From Dehalococcoidia bacterium (lineage in GTDB: Bacteria > Chloroflexota > Dehalococcoidia > Lucifugimonadales > SHYT01): DNA of 64,000 bases. Below, piece by piece: positions 1 through 7,495 of the stretch. Location: assembly GCA_009692665.1 (NCBI GenBank), contig SHYT01000003.1:97879-161878 (forward strand), given 5' to 3'. The notes under the pieces were generated by a model that did not search any database, was not told where the DNA came from, and saw only the letters and a program-made list of their open reading frames with translations. The position numbers and the translations under genes are program-made. The stretch's first letter is position 1, and every line of letters starts with the position of its first letter.

Positions 1-291
1 CTGCGTCGGCCTTGGCTACGAAACATGCACCGAAACTCATTGGCTTCTCAACGCGCCGGCGAGATTGCTGTGAACATCCTTCTACCGTTCGCAGCAGCCT
101 TTGGGAAGGCAAAAAGTGACACTAATTTGGCAAGGAAAGCATTCGCTGCCTACGAGGCTTGGCCGGCGCTAGAGACAAACCACAAAGTGGGAGAGGCTGT
201 ACGGGTTTTCGGGCTACGCGTGCCAGTGTCCCAGTTGACCGCCCGGCAGCAACAGGGATCGCTGCATCTTTATAAATCTCACCTTGGTTAA
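1..291 (+). CDS. DUF2851-like protein, C-terminal end (partial)
   Basis: The frame is open from the first base of the window, so the 5' part lies outside. The visible ~96 residues contain AGEIAVNILLPF, an N-rich middle and a C-terminal QQGSLHLYKSHLG. This resembles the end of the DUF2851 family (about 430 residues, function unknown), which has a NxxLPF segment and ends in a SQGLLHLY-type motif. The assignment is from memory of the family pattern on a fragment, so it is tentative. A leader of about 120 bases separates it from rny. Confidence 0.5.
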   Translation: MRRPWLRNMHRNSLASQRAGEIAVNILLPFAAAFGKAKSDTNLARKAFAAYEAWPALETNHKVGEAVRVFGLRVPVSQLTARQQQGSLHLYKSHLG

Positions 292-394
292 CGAAACAAG
301 GAGGGTGATGTCCCTTAGAGAATGGATTCGTGCATAAAATCGCACAGGGTGGTATCAAGGACGTAATCCATAAACCTTGTAAGTAGGATTTATA

Positions 395-409
395 ACAAGC
401 ATAGCTTGT
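395..409. promoter_or_regulatory. Inverted repeat ACAAGC-ATA-GCTTGT upstream of rny
   Basis: A perfect 6-bp inverted repeat with a 3-base spacer sits just before the rny reading frame, next to an AT-rich stretch (TTGTAAGTAGGATTTATAAC). It could be an operator or a small leader hairpin. No strong sigma70 promoter can be assigned here. Confidence 0.3.
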
Positions 410-414
410 AGGCC

Positions 415-2043
415 GTGCGCGGCTGTGTTACCCTTAGAATAGGCTCATCTAAAAGAGCCGTGCGTTACCACAGGATCGGAAAGGAGAATGACATAGCGAT
501 TACTATACCTGTCATCCTTTTCGCCATCGTGGCCTTGGTCATTGGGACCGGTATCGGATACCTAGTCCAGGCAAAGCGCGCCAGCAAGATACTGGCCGGC
601 GCTGAGGCGAAGGCCCGAGAGGCCGACGCTGAGGCAAAAGATGTGCTGCAGAACGCTGAGGCCCAGAAGAAGACGTTACTTCTGGAGGGCCAAGATGAAC
701 TGCGCAAGCTGCGAGTTGCTCAGGAAGCTGAGCTTCGAGAGCGGCGCAGCGAACTGCAGCGGCAAGAACGCCGCGTTGCGGGCCGTGAAGAAGCCCTTGA
801 TCGGCGGTCGGACAGCCTGGAGCGGCGGGAGCGCGCCATTGGCTCGCGCGAGCAGGAAATGGAGCAGCGCCTTGCCGAGGTAGAGGACCTTAAGAAGCGT
901 CACCTCAAGGAGCTAGAGGTAGTGGCGAACCTGAACGCTGCCGAAGCTCGCGAGTTGGTGCTGAAGAAGGCTGAAGAGGATACGAAGCAGGATCTTGCGC
1001 GCCAGTACTACGAGTTGCAGCAGCGATTCGCCAGCGAGGCCGACCAGCATGGTCGCAGGCTCCTGGTGGAAACGATGCAGCGGCTGGCGTCCGATGTTGT
1101 TTCCGAGTCCACCGTTACTGTCGTCCCGTTGCCCAATGATGAGATGAAGGGTCGTCTCATTGGCCGTGAAGGGCGGAACATTAGAGCAATAGAGCAGGCC
1201 ACCGGGGTAGACCTGATCATCGATGATACGCCGGAAGCAGTTACTATATCTTGCTTCGATCCCGTGCGCCGTGAAATCGCTAGGCTCGCGCTCACAAAGC
1301 TGATTAGTGACGGGCGCGTGCAGCCGGGACGCATTGAGGAAACGGTTGAGAAGGCCCGCCAGGAAGTCGAAAAGACCGTTTGGGAGTCCGGCGAGCGTGC
1401 CTGCTTGGAGGTAGGCGTCACTGGTCTGCATCCGGAGGTAATCAAGCTGCTGGGCAGGCTCATCTTCCGGACCAGTTATAGCCAGAATGTGCTGAAGCAC
1501 AGCATTGAAATGTCATTCATGGCGACGATGATAGCCACGGAATTGGGAGCCAACGTCAACGTGGCCAGGGCAGGCGCACTGCTGCACGACTTGGGCAAAG
1601 CTCTCACCCATGAAGTGGAGGGTCCCCATGCGGAAATTGGCGCAGAGTACGCCGCCAAGTACAACGTGCCTGAGCCAATCCTGAAGTGCATTCGCGAGCA
1701 CCACGATCCGCAGCAGACTACAGTTGAGTCATGCATAGTGCAGATGACGGACGCGCTTAGCGCAGCGCGTCCCGGCGCACGGCGTGACACGCTGGAGCGG
1801 TACGTGAAGCGCCTAGAGGAGCTCGAAGCAGTCGCCAATAGCTTCCCTGGTATCGAGCGGTGCTTTGCCATCCAGGCAGGCCGTGAGGTGCGGGTGATAG
1901 TGAAGCCGGAGCAGGTGGATGACGCCAATGCTTTGATGCTCGCCAAAGACATCGCTAAAAAGGTGCAAGACAAGCTGGCGTTCCCGGGCCAAATCAAAGT
2001 CGTAGTCATCCGCGAAACGCGGTCGACTGAATACGCCCGGTAG
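415..2043 (+). CDS. rny: Ribonuclease Y
   Basis: Membrane-anchored endoribonuclease that starts mRNA decay in many Gram-positive-type bacteria. Order of parts: one N-terminal membrane helix (about residues 28-50), a long charged coiled coil (about 55-215), a KH RNA-binding domain (about 240-290, GRLIGREGRNIRAIE) and an HD phosphohydrolase domain (H362 region, then H391-D392 in LLHDLGK). Length about 540 is normal. The start is uncertain: GTG 415 and GTG 460 are in frame. A strong AAAGGAG at about 480 precedes only an out-of-frame two-codon ATG ACA TAG, so the real start may be an unusual codon near there. It is followed by ymdB, its common genomic partner. Confidence 0.95.
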   Translation: MRGCVTLRIGSSKRAVRYHRIGKENDIAITIPVILFAIVALVIGTGIGYLVQAKRASKILAGAEAKAREADAEAKDVLQNAEAQKKTLLLEGQDELRKLRVAQEAELRERRSELQRQERRVAGREEALDRRSDSLERRERAIGSREQEMEQRLAEVEDLKKRHLKELEVVANLNAAEARELVLKKAEEDTKQDLARQYYELQQRFASEADQHGRRLLVETMQRLASDVVSESTVTVVPLPNDEMKGRLIGREGRNIRAIEQATGVDLIIDDTPEAVTISCFDPVRREIARLALTKLISDGRVQPGRIEETVEKARQEVEKTVWESGERACLEVGVTGLHPEVIKLLGRLIFRTSYSQNVLKHSIEMSFMATMIATELGANVNVARAGALLHDLGKALTHEVEGPHAEIGAEYAAKYNVPEPILKCIREHHDPQQTTVESCIVQMTDALSAARPGARRDTLERYVKRLEELEAVANSFPGIERCFAIQAGREVRVIVKPEQVDDANALMLAKDIAKKVQDKLAFPGQIKVVVIRETRSTEYAR

Positions 2044-2073
2044 CGACGACGCCACGGCAAATTGGTGTCCGGT

Positions 2074-2104
2074 AGGTAGGGGCGAGGTAACCTCGCCCCT
2101 ACCT
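2074..2104. repeat. 14-bp perfect hairpin between rny and ymdB
   Basis: A perfect 14-bp stem (AGGTAGGGGCGAGG with its complement) closes on a TAA loop. It is followed by GTTTAT, only a weak U-run, so it may be an mRNA-end hairpin, a partial terminator or a dispersed intergenic palindrome. It lies between two genes of probably the same transcript. Confidence 0.55.
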
Positions 2105-2170
2105 GTTTATGGATGCACGATAATAGGGGCCAAAGTTTCGCCCGCGCAGAAGCGGTAGCAAGGGAATGTC

Positions 2171-2938
2171 GTGCGTATCTTGATGATTGGTGACGTGGTG
2201 GGGCGACCAGGACGACGCGCCCTGGAGTTGTTCGTCCATGGCTTGCGGAAAGAATTCGCCATTGACATGGTCATTGCCAACGGGGAGAACTCCGCAGGCG
2301 GTTTCGGCATTACGTCTGAGACCGCAGGCGAAATATTGCGGGCGGGCGTAGATGTCATCACTACTGGCAACCACATTTGGGACCAGCGGGAAATAATCCC
2401 GCACCTGGACGAAGGGCTTCCTATTCTGCGGCCGCTGAATTACCCGCCGGGCTCTCCGGGGCGGGGGTTCATGCTCAAGAGTGGCGTGCTCGTCATTAAT
2501 GCGATGGGCCGCGTCTTCATGGACGCGCTCGACTGCCCGTTCCGTGGCATTGATGCTGTGCTCCAGTCCGTTAATCCGCTGCCGAAAGTCATTGTCGTAG
2601 ACCTGCACGCTGAGGCGACCTCTGAGAAACAGGCTATGGCCTGGTATTTGGACGGCAGGGTAAGTCTCGTCGTGGGTACGCACACCCATGTGCCTACTGC
2701 GGACACCCGCATCATGCCCAAAGGCACTGCCGCTGTGACTGATCTTGGTATGGCAGGCCCAGCACTTTCGGTTATTGGCATGGACCCTGCTACTGTACTT
2801 GAGAAGTTTCTGACTCAGACCCCGCGCCGATTCACCGTTGCCAGTGGACCCGTCAAGATGAATGCCGTCCTCGCTGATATTGATGAGACTACTGGCAGAG
2901 CGCGCTCTATTGTCCGTGTGGACAGGGAGGCGGCATGA
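2171..2938 (+). CDS. ymdB: YmdB-family metallophosphoesterase
   Basis: Dinuclear metal phosphoesterase (TIGR00282 type). In Bacillus the family member is reported to hydrolyse 2',3'-cAMP and to affect biofilm and motility decisions. Metal-site motifs are visible: GDVVG (D8), NGEN (39-40), TTGNH (67-68), DLHAEATSEK and GTHTHV. Length 255 is typical (about 260). The start is GTG 2171 after an AGGGAA-type ribosome site. It follows rny, a conserved pairing, and its TGA stop overlaps the ATG of the PHP gene, so the two are probably translationally coupled. Confidence 0.93.
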   Translation: MRILMIGDVVGRPGRRALELFVHGLRKEFAIDMVIANGENSAGGFGITSETAGEILRAGVDVITTGNHIWDQREIIPHLDEGLPILRPLNYPPGSPGRGFMLKSGVLVINAMGRVFMDALDCPFRGIDAVLQSVNPLPKVIVVDLHAEATSEKQAMAWYLDGRVSLVVGTHTHVPTADTRIMPKGTAAVTDLGMAGPALSVIGMDPATVLEKFLTQTPRRFTVASGPVKMNAVLADIDETTGRARSIVRVDREAA

Positions 2939-3795
2939 CGATTGGCAACGCCCAAGTCGACCTGCACCTGCACACCACAGCATCCGACGGGCGGCGCACT
3001 CCACAAGAACTAGTGCAGCTGCTCGTGAAGCGCGGTGTGCGCTATGCCGCCATCACCGACCACGACACCACTGAGGGCCTGGACGCCGCGTTTGAAGAAG
3101 CTGCAAAACACCCTGGCCTGACGCTTATTCCCGGGATTGAGCTTTCCTGCGACATACCCGGCAGCGAAGTGCACATGCTAGGGTTATTCATGGACTACAG
3201 GAACCCGGAACTGCAAACGACGCTCAGGCGCTTTCGCGATGGGCGCGCCCATCGGGGCCAGCAGATGGTGGAAAAGCTCACCGCGCTGGGCTATTTACTT
3301 GAGTGGGCTGATGTCCAGCGCATAGCTAATGGCGCAGCCATCGGCCGCCCCCACGTTGCGCTTGCGCTTATGGAGCGCGGCTACGTGTCCAGCACGCAAG
3401 AAGCCTTCGACCGCTTCTTGGGCAGGAACGGCCCTGCCTATGCCGAGCGGGAAAAGATGACGCCGGTGGAGGCCATCCACATGATTTCCGCCTACAAAGG
3501 GCTGGCGGTGTTCGCGCACCCCACATTCACTGAAAACGCGGATGCTCTGATATCAGAGATGTGCCAGGCCGGCTTAGTAGGTATGGAAGTGTTCTATAAA
3601 AGCTACCCGCCGGACGTAGTTGGATATTTATTCCGCTTGGCGCGCAAGCACAATCTGGTGCCGTGTGGTGGCACGGACTTCCACGGCTTGAGCACACACG
3701 GCGAAGTGGAGCCCGGCACAGCTGGCCCCCCCATCGAGGTGTTCACGCAGCTTGAGCGTCTCGCAAACGCGAAGAGGAGCGTTACCACCGCGTGA
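2935..3795 (+). CDS. PHP-domain metal-dependent phosphoesterase
   Basis: TrpH/YciV-type PHP phosphoesterase. The family includes 5'-3' exonucleases on short RNA/DNA and 3',5'-nucleotide bisphosphate phosphatases. PHP motifs in order: DLHLHTTASDG at residues 7-17, ITDHDT near 40, PGIELSC near 68, HPTF (VFAHPTF) mid-protein and GTDFHG near the C-terminus. Length 286 is normal. The start overlaps the ymdB stop (ATGA) and the end overlaps plsY, giving a tight ymdB-PHP-plsY unit. The exact substrate cannot be told from sequence. Confidence 0.88.
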   Translation: MTIGNAQVDLHLHTTASDGRRTPQELVQLLVKRGVRYAAITDHDTTEGLDAAFEEAAKHPGLTLIPGIELSCDIPGSEVHMLGLFMDYRNPELQTTLRRFRDGRAHRGQQMVEKLTALGYLLEWADVQRIANGAAIGRPHVALALMERGYVSSTQEAFDRFLGRNGPAYAEREKMTPVEAIHMISAYKGLAVFAHPTFTENADALISEMCQAGLVGMEVFYKSYPPDVVGYLFRLARKHNLVPCGGTDFHGLSTHGEVEPGTAGPPIEVFTQLERLANAKRSVTTA

Positions 3796-4502
3796 ATGCG
3801 CTGACACCCTCATCTTGGCTTGTCGCGCTTGTTGTTCTGGCAGCCTACCTGTGGGGTGGGGTGCCTTCCTCGTATCTCGTGGTTCGCCTCAAGAAGGGTG
3901 TAGACCTCCGCAAGACTGGCTCCGGTAACGTTGGCGCCACTAACGTTATGATGCACCTGGGCTTCAAGACCGGCCTTCTTGTGGGCGCGTTTGAGGCCAT
4001 TGGCAAAGCCACCATTCCTATTCTGTTGGTGCGTCTCTTCGGCCTCAGCTTAAGCGTCCAGGTCGCCGTTGCGCTTGCGGCCATCGCAGGCCACAACTGG
4101 TCGCCGTACTTAAAGTTCACAGGCGGACGAGGTATTGCTACCATGGCAGGCGCCATTATCGGCCTACTGGCCTGGAGTGATTTTATTGTTATGCTCTTCT
4201 TTGCTATCCTCATCGGCCGCATCATCACCAAGCAGTTCGCGCTGTGGACTACGGTTGCCCTTATCTTAATGGCGCCGGTCTCGCTGCTGATCCGTGCACC
4301 GTCCGAAATCATTTGGTTCAACATCGGCGCATTCGGTATCATTGCGGCGAAGCGGTTCACGGCGAACTGGGAGCGTCCTGCCAAGGGCGTGCCGCTCTAC
4401 AAGGTCTTTTGGTACCGTTTCCTGTATGACCGCGACATAGCAGACCACACGCAGTGGATCACACGTGGCATCACTAACACCTATCGCCCCAGTACGCGGT
4501 AG
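3792..4502 (+). CDS. plsY: Glycerol-3-phosphate acyltransferase PlsY
   Basis: Integral membrane acyltransferase that uses acyl-phosphate made by PlsX to acylate glycerol-3-phosphate, the first step of phospholipid synthesis. Family motifs are visible: GSGNVGATN (about residues 43-51), AGHNWSPYLKFTGGRGIAT (about 96-114) and several hydrophobic helices. The 236 residues include a slightly long C-terminal tail. Start is GTG 3792 overlapping the PHP stop (GTGA), with ATG 3795... not in frame as an alternative. plsX lies at 46.6 kb in this window. Confidence 0.93.
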   Translation: MNALTPSSWLVALVVLAAYLWGGVPSSYLVVRLKKGVDLRKTGSGNVGATNVMMHLGFKTGLLVGAFEAIGKATIPILLVRLFGLSLSVQVAVALAAIAGHNWSPYLKFTGGRGIATMAGAIIGLLAWSDFIVMLFFAILIGRIITKQFALWTTVALILMAPVSLLIRAPSEIIWFNIGAFGIIAAKRFTANWERPAKGVPLYKVFWYRFLYDRDIADHTQWITRGITNTYRPSTR

Positions 4503-4591
4503 CGCGCAGGCGCGCGCCGACCTGCTGAAGAGACCCTGTTATTGAGAGAGATGAGTCTCCACAGTCAACAATTTATCGAAGGGAAGAGAGT

Positions 4592-4613
4592 CCAGAGGGT
4601 TGCAGTCCTCTGG
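4592..4613 (+). promoter_or_regulatory. Leader hairpin CCAGAGG/CCTCTGG
   Basis: A perfect 7-bp stem with an 8-base loop lies 12 bases before the likely ATG of the B-box membrane protein. It has no U-run, so it is not a terminator; it could affect translation. Nothing recognisable as a known riboswitch was seen. Confidence 0.25.
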
Positions 4614-4625
4614 CGTAGCAAACCG

Positions 4626-5138
4626 ATGGCCCAAGAAATACTCTATTGCTCAAACCACAAAGACATTGAAACGACGCTTCGCTGCGCGAAGTGCGATAAG
4701 CCCATCTGCGGCAAATGTGTCGTCTTCACCGACGTGGACACCCGGTGCCGTGAGTGTGCGCGGCTGCAGCGCATTCCCACCTATAATGTCAGCCCCATCT
4801 ACCTCGTGCGCGGTCTGGTTGGCGGCCTTGCGATAGGTGTGGCCGCTGGCTTTACACTTGCGCTGCTGCTGACCGTCGGTCTGCCGGGCCAGCTTGGGCG
4901 CGTGGCGGGCATCGTTGGGCCGCTCGCCATCATAGCCATTGGGTATACCGTTGGCGAGACCGTGACGCTGGTCACCAACAAGAAGCGAGGCCCGGCGCTT
5001 CAAGCTGTTGGTGTGGCAAGCCTGGTAGTCGGCTATCTGGTGCTTGAAGCGCTGACACCATGGCTCATAATCGGTAGCCTGTTCGGCATCATAGCGGCCA
5101 TCGTCGCCATTGCGATTGTTGTTGGGCGGCTTCAATAA
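4626..5138 (+). CDS. B-box zinc-finger membrane protein
   Basis: About 170 residues. The N-terminus has a B-box-like zinc-binding stretch: YCSNHKD, then LRCAKCDKPICGKC and TRCRECA, giving paired Cys/His ligands. It is followed by four predicted membrane helices from about residue 50 to the end (LVRGLVGGLAIGVAAG, GPLAIIAIGY, VGVASLVVGYLVLEAL, GIIAAIVAIAIVV). This layout is common in Chloroflexota and actinobacterial proteins of unknown role. An upstream TTG at 4542 would add 28 residues that do not look like the family, so ATG 4626 is preferred, although no clear ribosome site precedes it. Confidence 0.7.
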   Translation: MAQEILYCSNHKDIETTLRCAKCDKPICGKCVVFTDVDTRCRECARLQRIPTYNVSPIYLVRGLVGGLAIGVAAGFTLALLLTVGLPGQLGRVAGIVGPLAIIAIGYTVGETVTLVTNKKRGPALQAVGVASLVVGYLVLEALTPWLIIGSLFGIIAAIVAIAIVVGRLQ

Positions 5139-5241
5139 CCTGACCCCTGAGGCTGGTCCACTTTATCAAAAGCACTTCGTTTTGCATGGCGCGCCCCTCA
5201 ATTTAGGTGGCGCTATACTGTTTTCGTATCACAGAATTAAT

Positions 5242-5255
5242 CAAACTATAGTTTG
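5242..5255. promoter_or_regulatory. 14-bp palindrome CAAACTATAGTTTG upstream of aminotransferase
   Basis: A perfect 14-base palindrome contains TATAGT, a good -10-like hexamer, and lies 35 bases before the aminotransferase ATG. An operator overlapping a -10 element is a common repressor arrangement. No convincing -35 hexamer was found, so this is a candidate only. Confidence 0.35.
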
Positions 5256-5290
5256 CGCCCCAGAAATGGCCATATCAGGGAGGGACACGG

Positions 5291-6478
5291 ATGCCCATCT
5301 CCGCAAAAGTCCGCCAGGCCATGCAGTCGCAGTCCTGGATACGCCAGATGTTTGAGCTCGGCATTGCGCTGAAGAAGCAGTACGGCGATGAGAACGTCTA
5401 TGACCTCTCGCTGGGCAACCCCATCCTGGAGCCGCCCGCAGCGTTCCAAGCCGAGTTGAAGAAGCTGGCAGAGCACCCCGGCAAAGGCACGCATCGCTAC
5501 ATGCCCAACGCGGGCTATTTGGAGACTCGCCAAGCGGTAGCCACGCACATTGCTACAGACACCAGCCTGTCCTTTACAGATGCCCACATAGTCATGACTG
5601 TTGGCGCAGGTGGCGCCATTAACGTGACGCTCAAGGCGTTGCTTGACCCTGGCGATGAAGTGCTGGTCCTTGCGCCATTCTTCCCGGAGTACATGGCGTA
5701 CGCTGACAACCATGGCGGCTTAGCGCGCATTGTGAAAACCGATGAGTCCTTCCAACCGGACCTGGAAGCACTGGAGAAGGCCATCACGCCGCGCACGAAA
5801 GCGCTTATCGTCAACTCGCCCAACAATCCCACCGGCGTCATCTACACAGATGAGAAGCTGCGGGGCTTGGGACAGGTGCTGGCTCGCGCCCAAACCCGTA
5901 TCGGCCATCCCGTCTACATGATCAGCGACGAGCCGTACGCCAACCTCGTGTACGACAGCCAACCATTTCCACGTCCAGTGCACTACTACGAGACGAGTAT
6001 CATAGCAACGTCCTACTCTAAAGACCTCTCCCTCGCTGGCGAGCGCATTGGCTATGTGGCAGTGCATCCCTCTTGCCCGGACGCACAAGAACTGGTGAAT
6101 GCCTGCATTTACACGAACCGTGTGCTCGGGTTTGTGAATGCACCAGCGCTCATGCAACATCTAGTCCGAGCGCTTCAGGACTCGCACGTGGACGTCGCCT
6201 GGTACCAGCGGCAGAGGGACACGGTCTACAACGCCTTGAAGAAAATGGGCTATACCTTAGCCAAGCCGCAGGGTGCCTTCTACGCTTTCCCGCGTTCGCC
6301 CATTCCGGACGACGTTGCGTTTGTGCAAGAGCTTCTCAGGGAGCGTGTCATCGTTACGCCGGGTACGGGGTTTGGAGCGCCGGGATACTTCCGGATCTCC
6401 TATTCTGTAGAAGAGCGAGTGCTGAACGGCGCGTTAGAAGGTTTCGCGCGGGTGGCAAAGGCACATAAACTCGGCTAG
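5291..6478 (+). CDS. PLP-dependent class I/II aminotransferase
   Basis: Fold-type I aminotransferase of the COG0436 (aspartate/alanine-like) group, 395 residues as expected. Visible landmarks: YDLSLGNP near residue 38, YMPNAGYLETRQAVA, the VNSPNNPTGV substrate/PLP motif, SDEPYANLVY, and the Schiff-base lysine in TSYSKDLSLAGERIGY. It has a clear AGGGAGG ribosome site before ATG 5291 and stands alone between a palindromic upstream site and a strong terminator. Substrate specificity cannot be assigned from sequence. Confidence 0.88.
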   Translation: MPISAKVRQAMQSQSWIRQMFELGIALKKQYGDENVYDLSLGNPILEPPAAFQAELKKLAEHPGKGTHRYMPNAGYLETRQAVATHIATDTSLSFTDAHIVMTVGAGGAINVTLKALLDPGDEVLVLAPFFPEYMAYADNHGGLARIVKTDESFQPDLEALEKAITPRTKALIVNSPNNPTGVIYTDEKLRGLGQVLARAQTRIGHPVYMISDEPYANLVYDSQPFPRPVHYYETSIIATSYSKDLSLAGERIGYVAVHPSCPDAQELVNACIYTNRVLGFVNAPALMQHLVRALQDSHVDVAWYQRQRDTVYNALKKMGYTLAKPQGAFYAFPRSPIPDDVAFVQELLRERVIVTPGTGFGAPGYFRISYSVEERVLNGALEGFARVAKAHKLG

Positions 6479-6550
6479 CCGCACGCCACTGCATGTGGTC
6501 ACAGTACATCCCCTCGACATCCACCAAGAGCGCGGCACGTGATTCTACGC

Positions 6551-6589
6551 AATAAAAAGGGCGCCTCCAATGGAAGCGCCCTTTTTATT
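6551..6589. terminator. Bidirectional intrinsic terminator
   Basis: A 14-bp perfect stem, AATAAAAAGGGCGC paired with GCGCCCTTTTTATT, has a U-run on either strand. It can end the aminotransferase transcript (+) and the short transcript that enters from the opposite side (-). Confidence 0.9.
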
Positions 6590-6628
6590 GCTGTGGCTCC
6601 ACCCCTTGAAGCGTGCCTAACCCGAAAG

Positions 6629-6682
6629 TTAAGCAATCCCCTCAAAGGAGGGAGCCAATGGTTGTGCTGGGTTGGTACGCAT
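6629..6682 (-). CDS. 17-codon ORF with near-perfect Shine-Dalgarno
   Basis: Reads MRTNPAQPLAPSFEGIA then TAA. It is preceded by AAGGAGGTGA (6689-6698), almost full complement to the 16S 3' end, with 6 bases between. A candidate promoter (6711-6739) lies upstream and a strong terminator (6551-6589) downstream, so the transcript would be about 150 nt. GGAGG and GAGCC of the ribosome site can pair with GGCTC and CCTCC at 6647-6656, hiding the start. It could be a leader peptide, a small protein or part of a regulatory RNA; no homologue is recognised. Confidence 0.4.
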   Translation of the reverse strand: MRTNPAQPLAPSFEGIA

Positions 6683-6710
6683 AGGCTCTCACCTCCTTCC
6701 ATGTAAATTC

Positions 6711-6739
6711 AGTCTATCAAAGCAAAGTCTAGGGTGCAA
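6711..6739 (-). promoter_or_regulatory. Candidate promoter of the small transcript
   Basis: TTGCAC, 17-base spacer, TAGACT, read on the minus strand. Both hexamers deviate from consensus. The position, about 29 bases before the short ORF and upstream of a terminator, makes a complete small transcription unit plausible. Confidence 0.4.
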
Positions 6740-6768
6740 TGGCTGTCGAATAAATGTGCTGATTATTG

Positions 6769-7314
6769 CTACGTGGCTTGGTGTACGCTCACGCGACCAT
6801 ATGCCATCTCAATCTCGAGGTGAAGCTTGCTGCTGGCTGCGGCGTATTCAGGCGAAGTATGCATAGCGCGGCGAAGGACTCCGCTCATTTGACACCCAAG
6901 GACCCTGACTTCACCCACCGTCACCTCTGCGTCCACGCTGGCGACAACCTCGGCCGGGAGCCACACTTCTACCACCCCAACGACGCCATTCACGATGACG
7001 GAGTGCTCGCCTGGCACTGCTGTGGCTTGTCTGAAGTCCAGCACAATGGAGCCGAGACCGACCTGATAGACGCTATCGCTGATGGTTGTTGGGGCTGCGC
7101 GTATGGAGCCGAGTGTCTTGTCCTGAAAGACGGGTGGTGGGTTTCGGTGGTAGCGACGGAGCGTGCCGAGTATGAGGGGGAGCAGGAGCAGCACGCTGGC
7201 GCCCAGCGCGGCATCGCCGAGGCTGATGTCCACGACGCCTGTGCCGTTCAACAGCGCCACTGCCGCCACGATGACAAGCACCAGCAGCAGCACCTGCCGC
7301 CAAACGGCTCCCAT
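6769..7314 (-). CDS. LiaF-like C-terminal domain membrane protein
   Basis: 181 residues. Two N-terminal membrane helices (about 7-24 and 33-50) are followed by a beta-rich domain with FQDKTLGSIR and a long run of alternating hydrophobic residues (VGLGSIVLDFRQA, VIVNGVVGVVEVWLP). This matches the cell-wall-active antibiotics response LiaF-like domain seen in envelope stress proteins. It starts directly at the stop of the 55-residue gene (TAG ATG) and is the last gene of the uvrA-linked unit. The link to the Lia system is by domain likeness; no LiaRS two-component genes are present. Confidence 0.65.
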   Translation of the reverse strand: MGAVWRQVLLLVLVIVAAVALLNGTGVVDISLGDAALGASVLLLLPLILGTLRRYHRNPPPVFQDKTLGSIRAAPTTISDSVYQVGLGSIVLDFRQATAVPGEHSVIVNGVVGVVEVWLPAEVVASVDAEVTVGEVRVLGCQMSGVLRRAMHTSPEYAAASSKLHLEIEMAYGRVSVHQAT

Positions 7315-7482
7315 CTACTGGGTGCGGCCGCGCCAGGGACCCTTGAAGTTGCCAAGCAAAATGCCGAGGCCGATAACAATCAAGATAACGGGCCAGTACG
7401 TGCCAAGGCCCTGCGTAATGATACCTAGCTTCTCCAGAAGCAGCAGCACACCGACTGCGATGAGGACCAGACCGAACAACAT
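7315..7482 (-). CDS. LiaI/DUF5668-like small membrane protein
   Basis: 55 residues, MLFGLVLIAVGVLLLL then YWPVILIVIGLGILLG, two helices with a W-P-hydrophobic turn typical of LiaI-LiaF transmembrane regions (DUF5668). The ATG at 7482 has an AAAGG ribosome site and lies 13 bases after the uvrA stop. A longer upstream reading frame overlaps uvrA and is not needed. It probably works with the next gene, as the two together equal one full LiaF-type protein split in two. Confidence 0.65.
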   Translation of the reverse strand: MLFGLVLIAVGVLLLLEKLGIITQGLGTYWPVILIVIGLGILLGNFKGPWRGRTQ

Positions 7483-7495
7483 TGCTTGACCTTTC

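Noticed and set aside
2099..3004. 301-codon minus-strand frame opposite ymdB
   Set aside because: Shadow of ymdB, with no ribosome site or recognisable domain.
6597..6640. 5S rRNA fragment (CCTAACCCGAAAGTTAAGC resembles 5S)
   Set aside because: Only a short stretch matches; the remainder and the required helices are missing.
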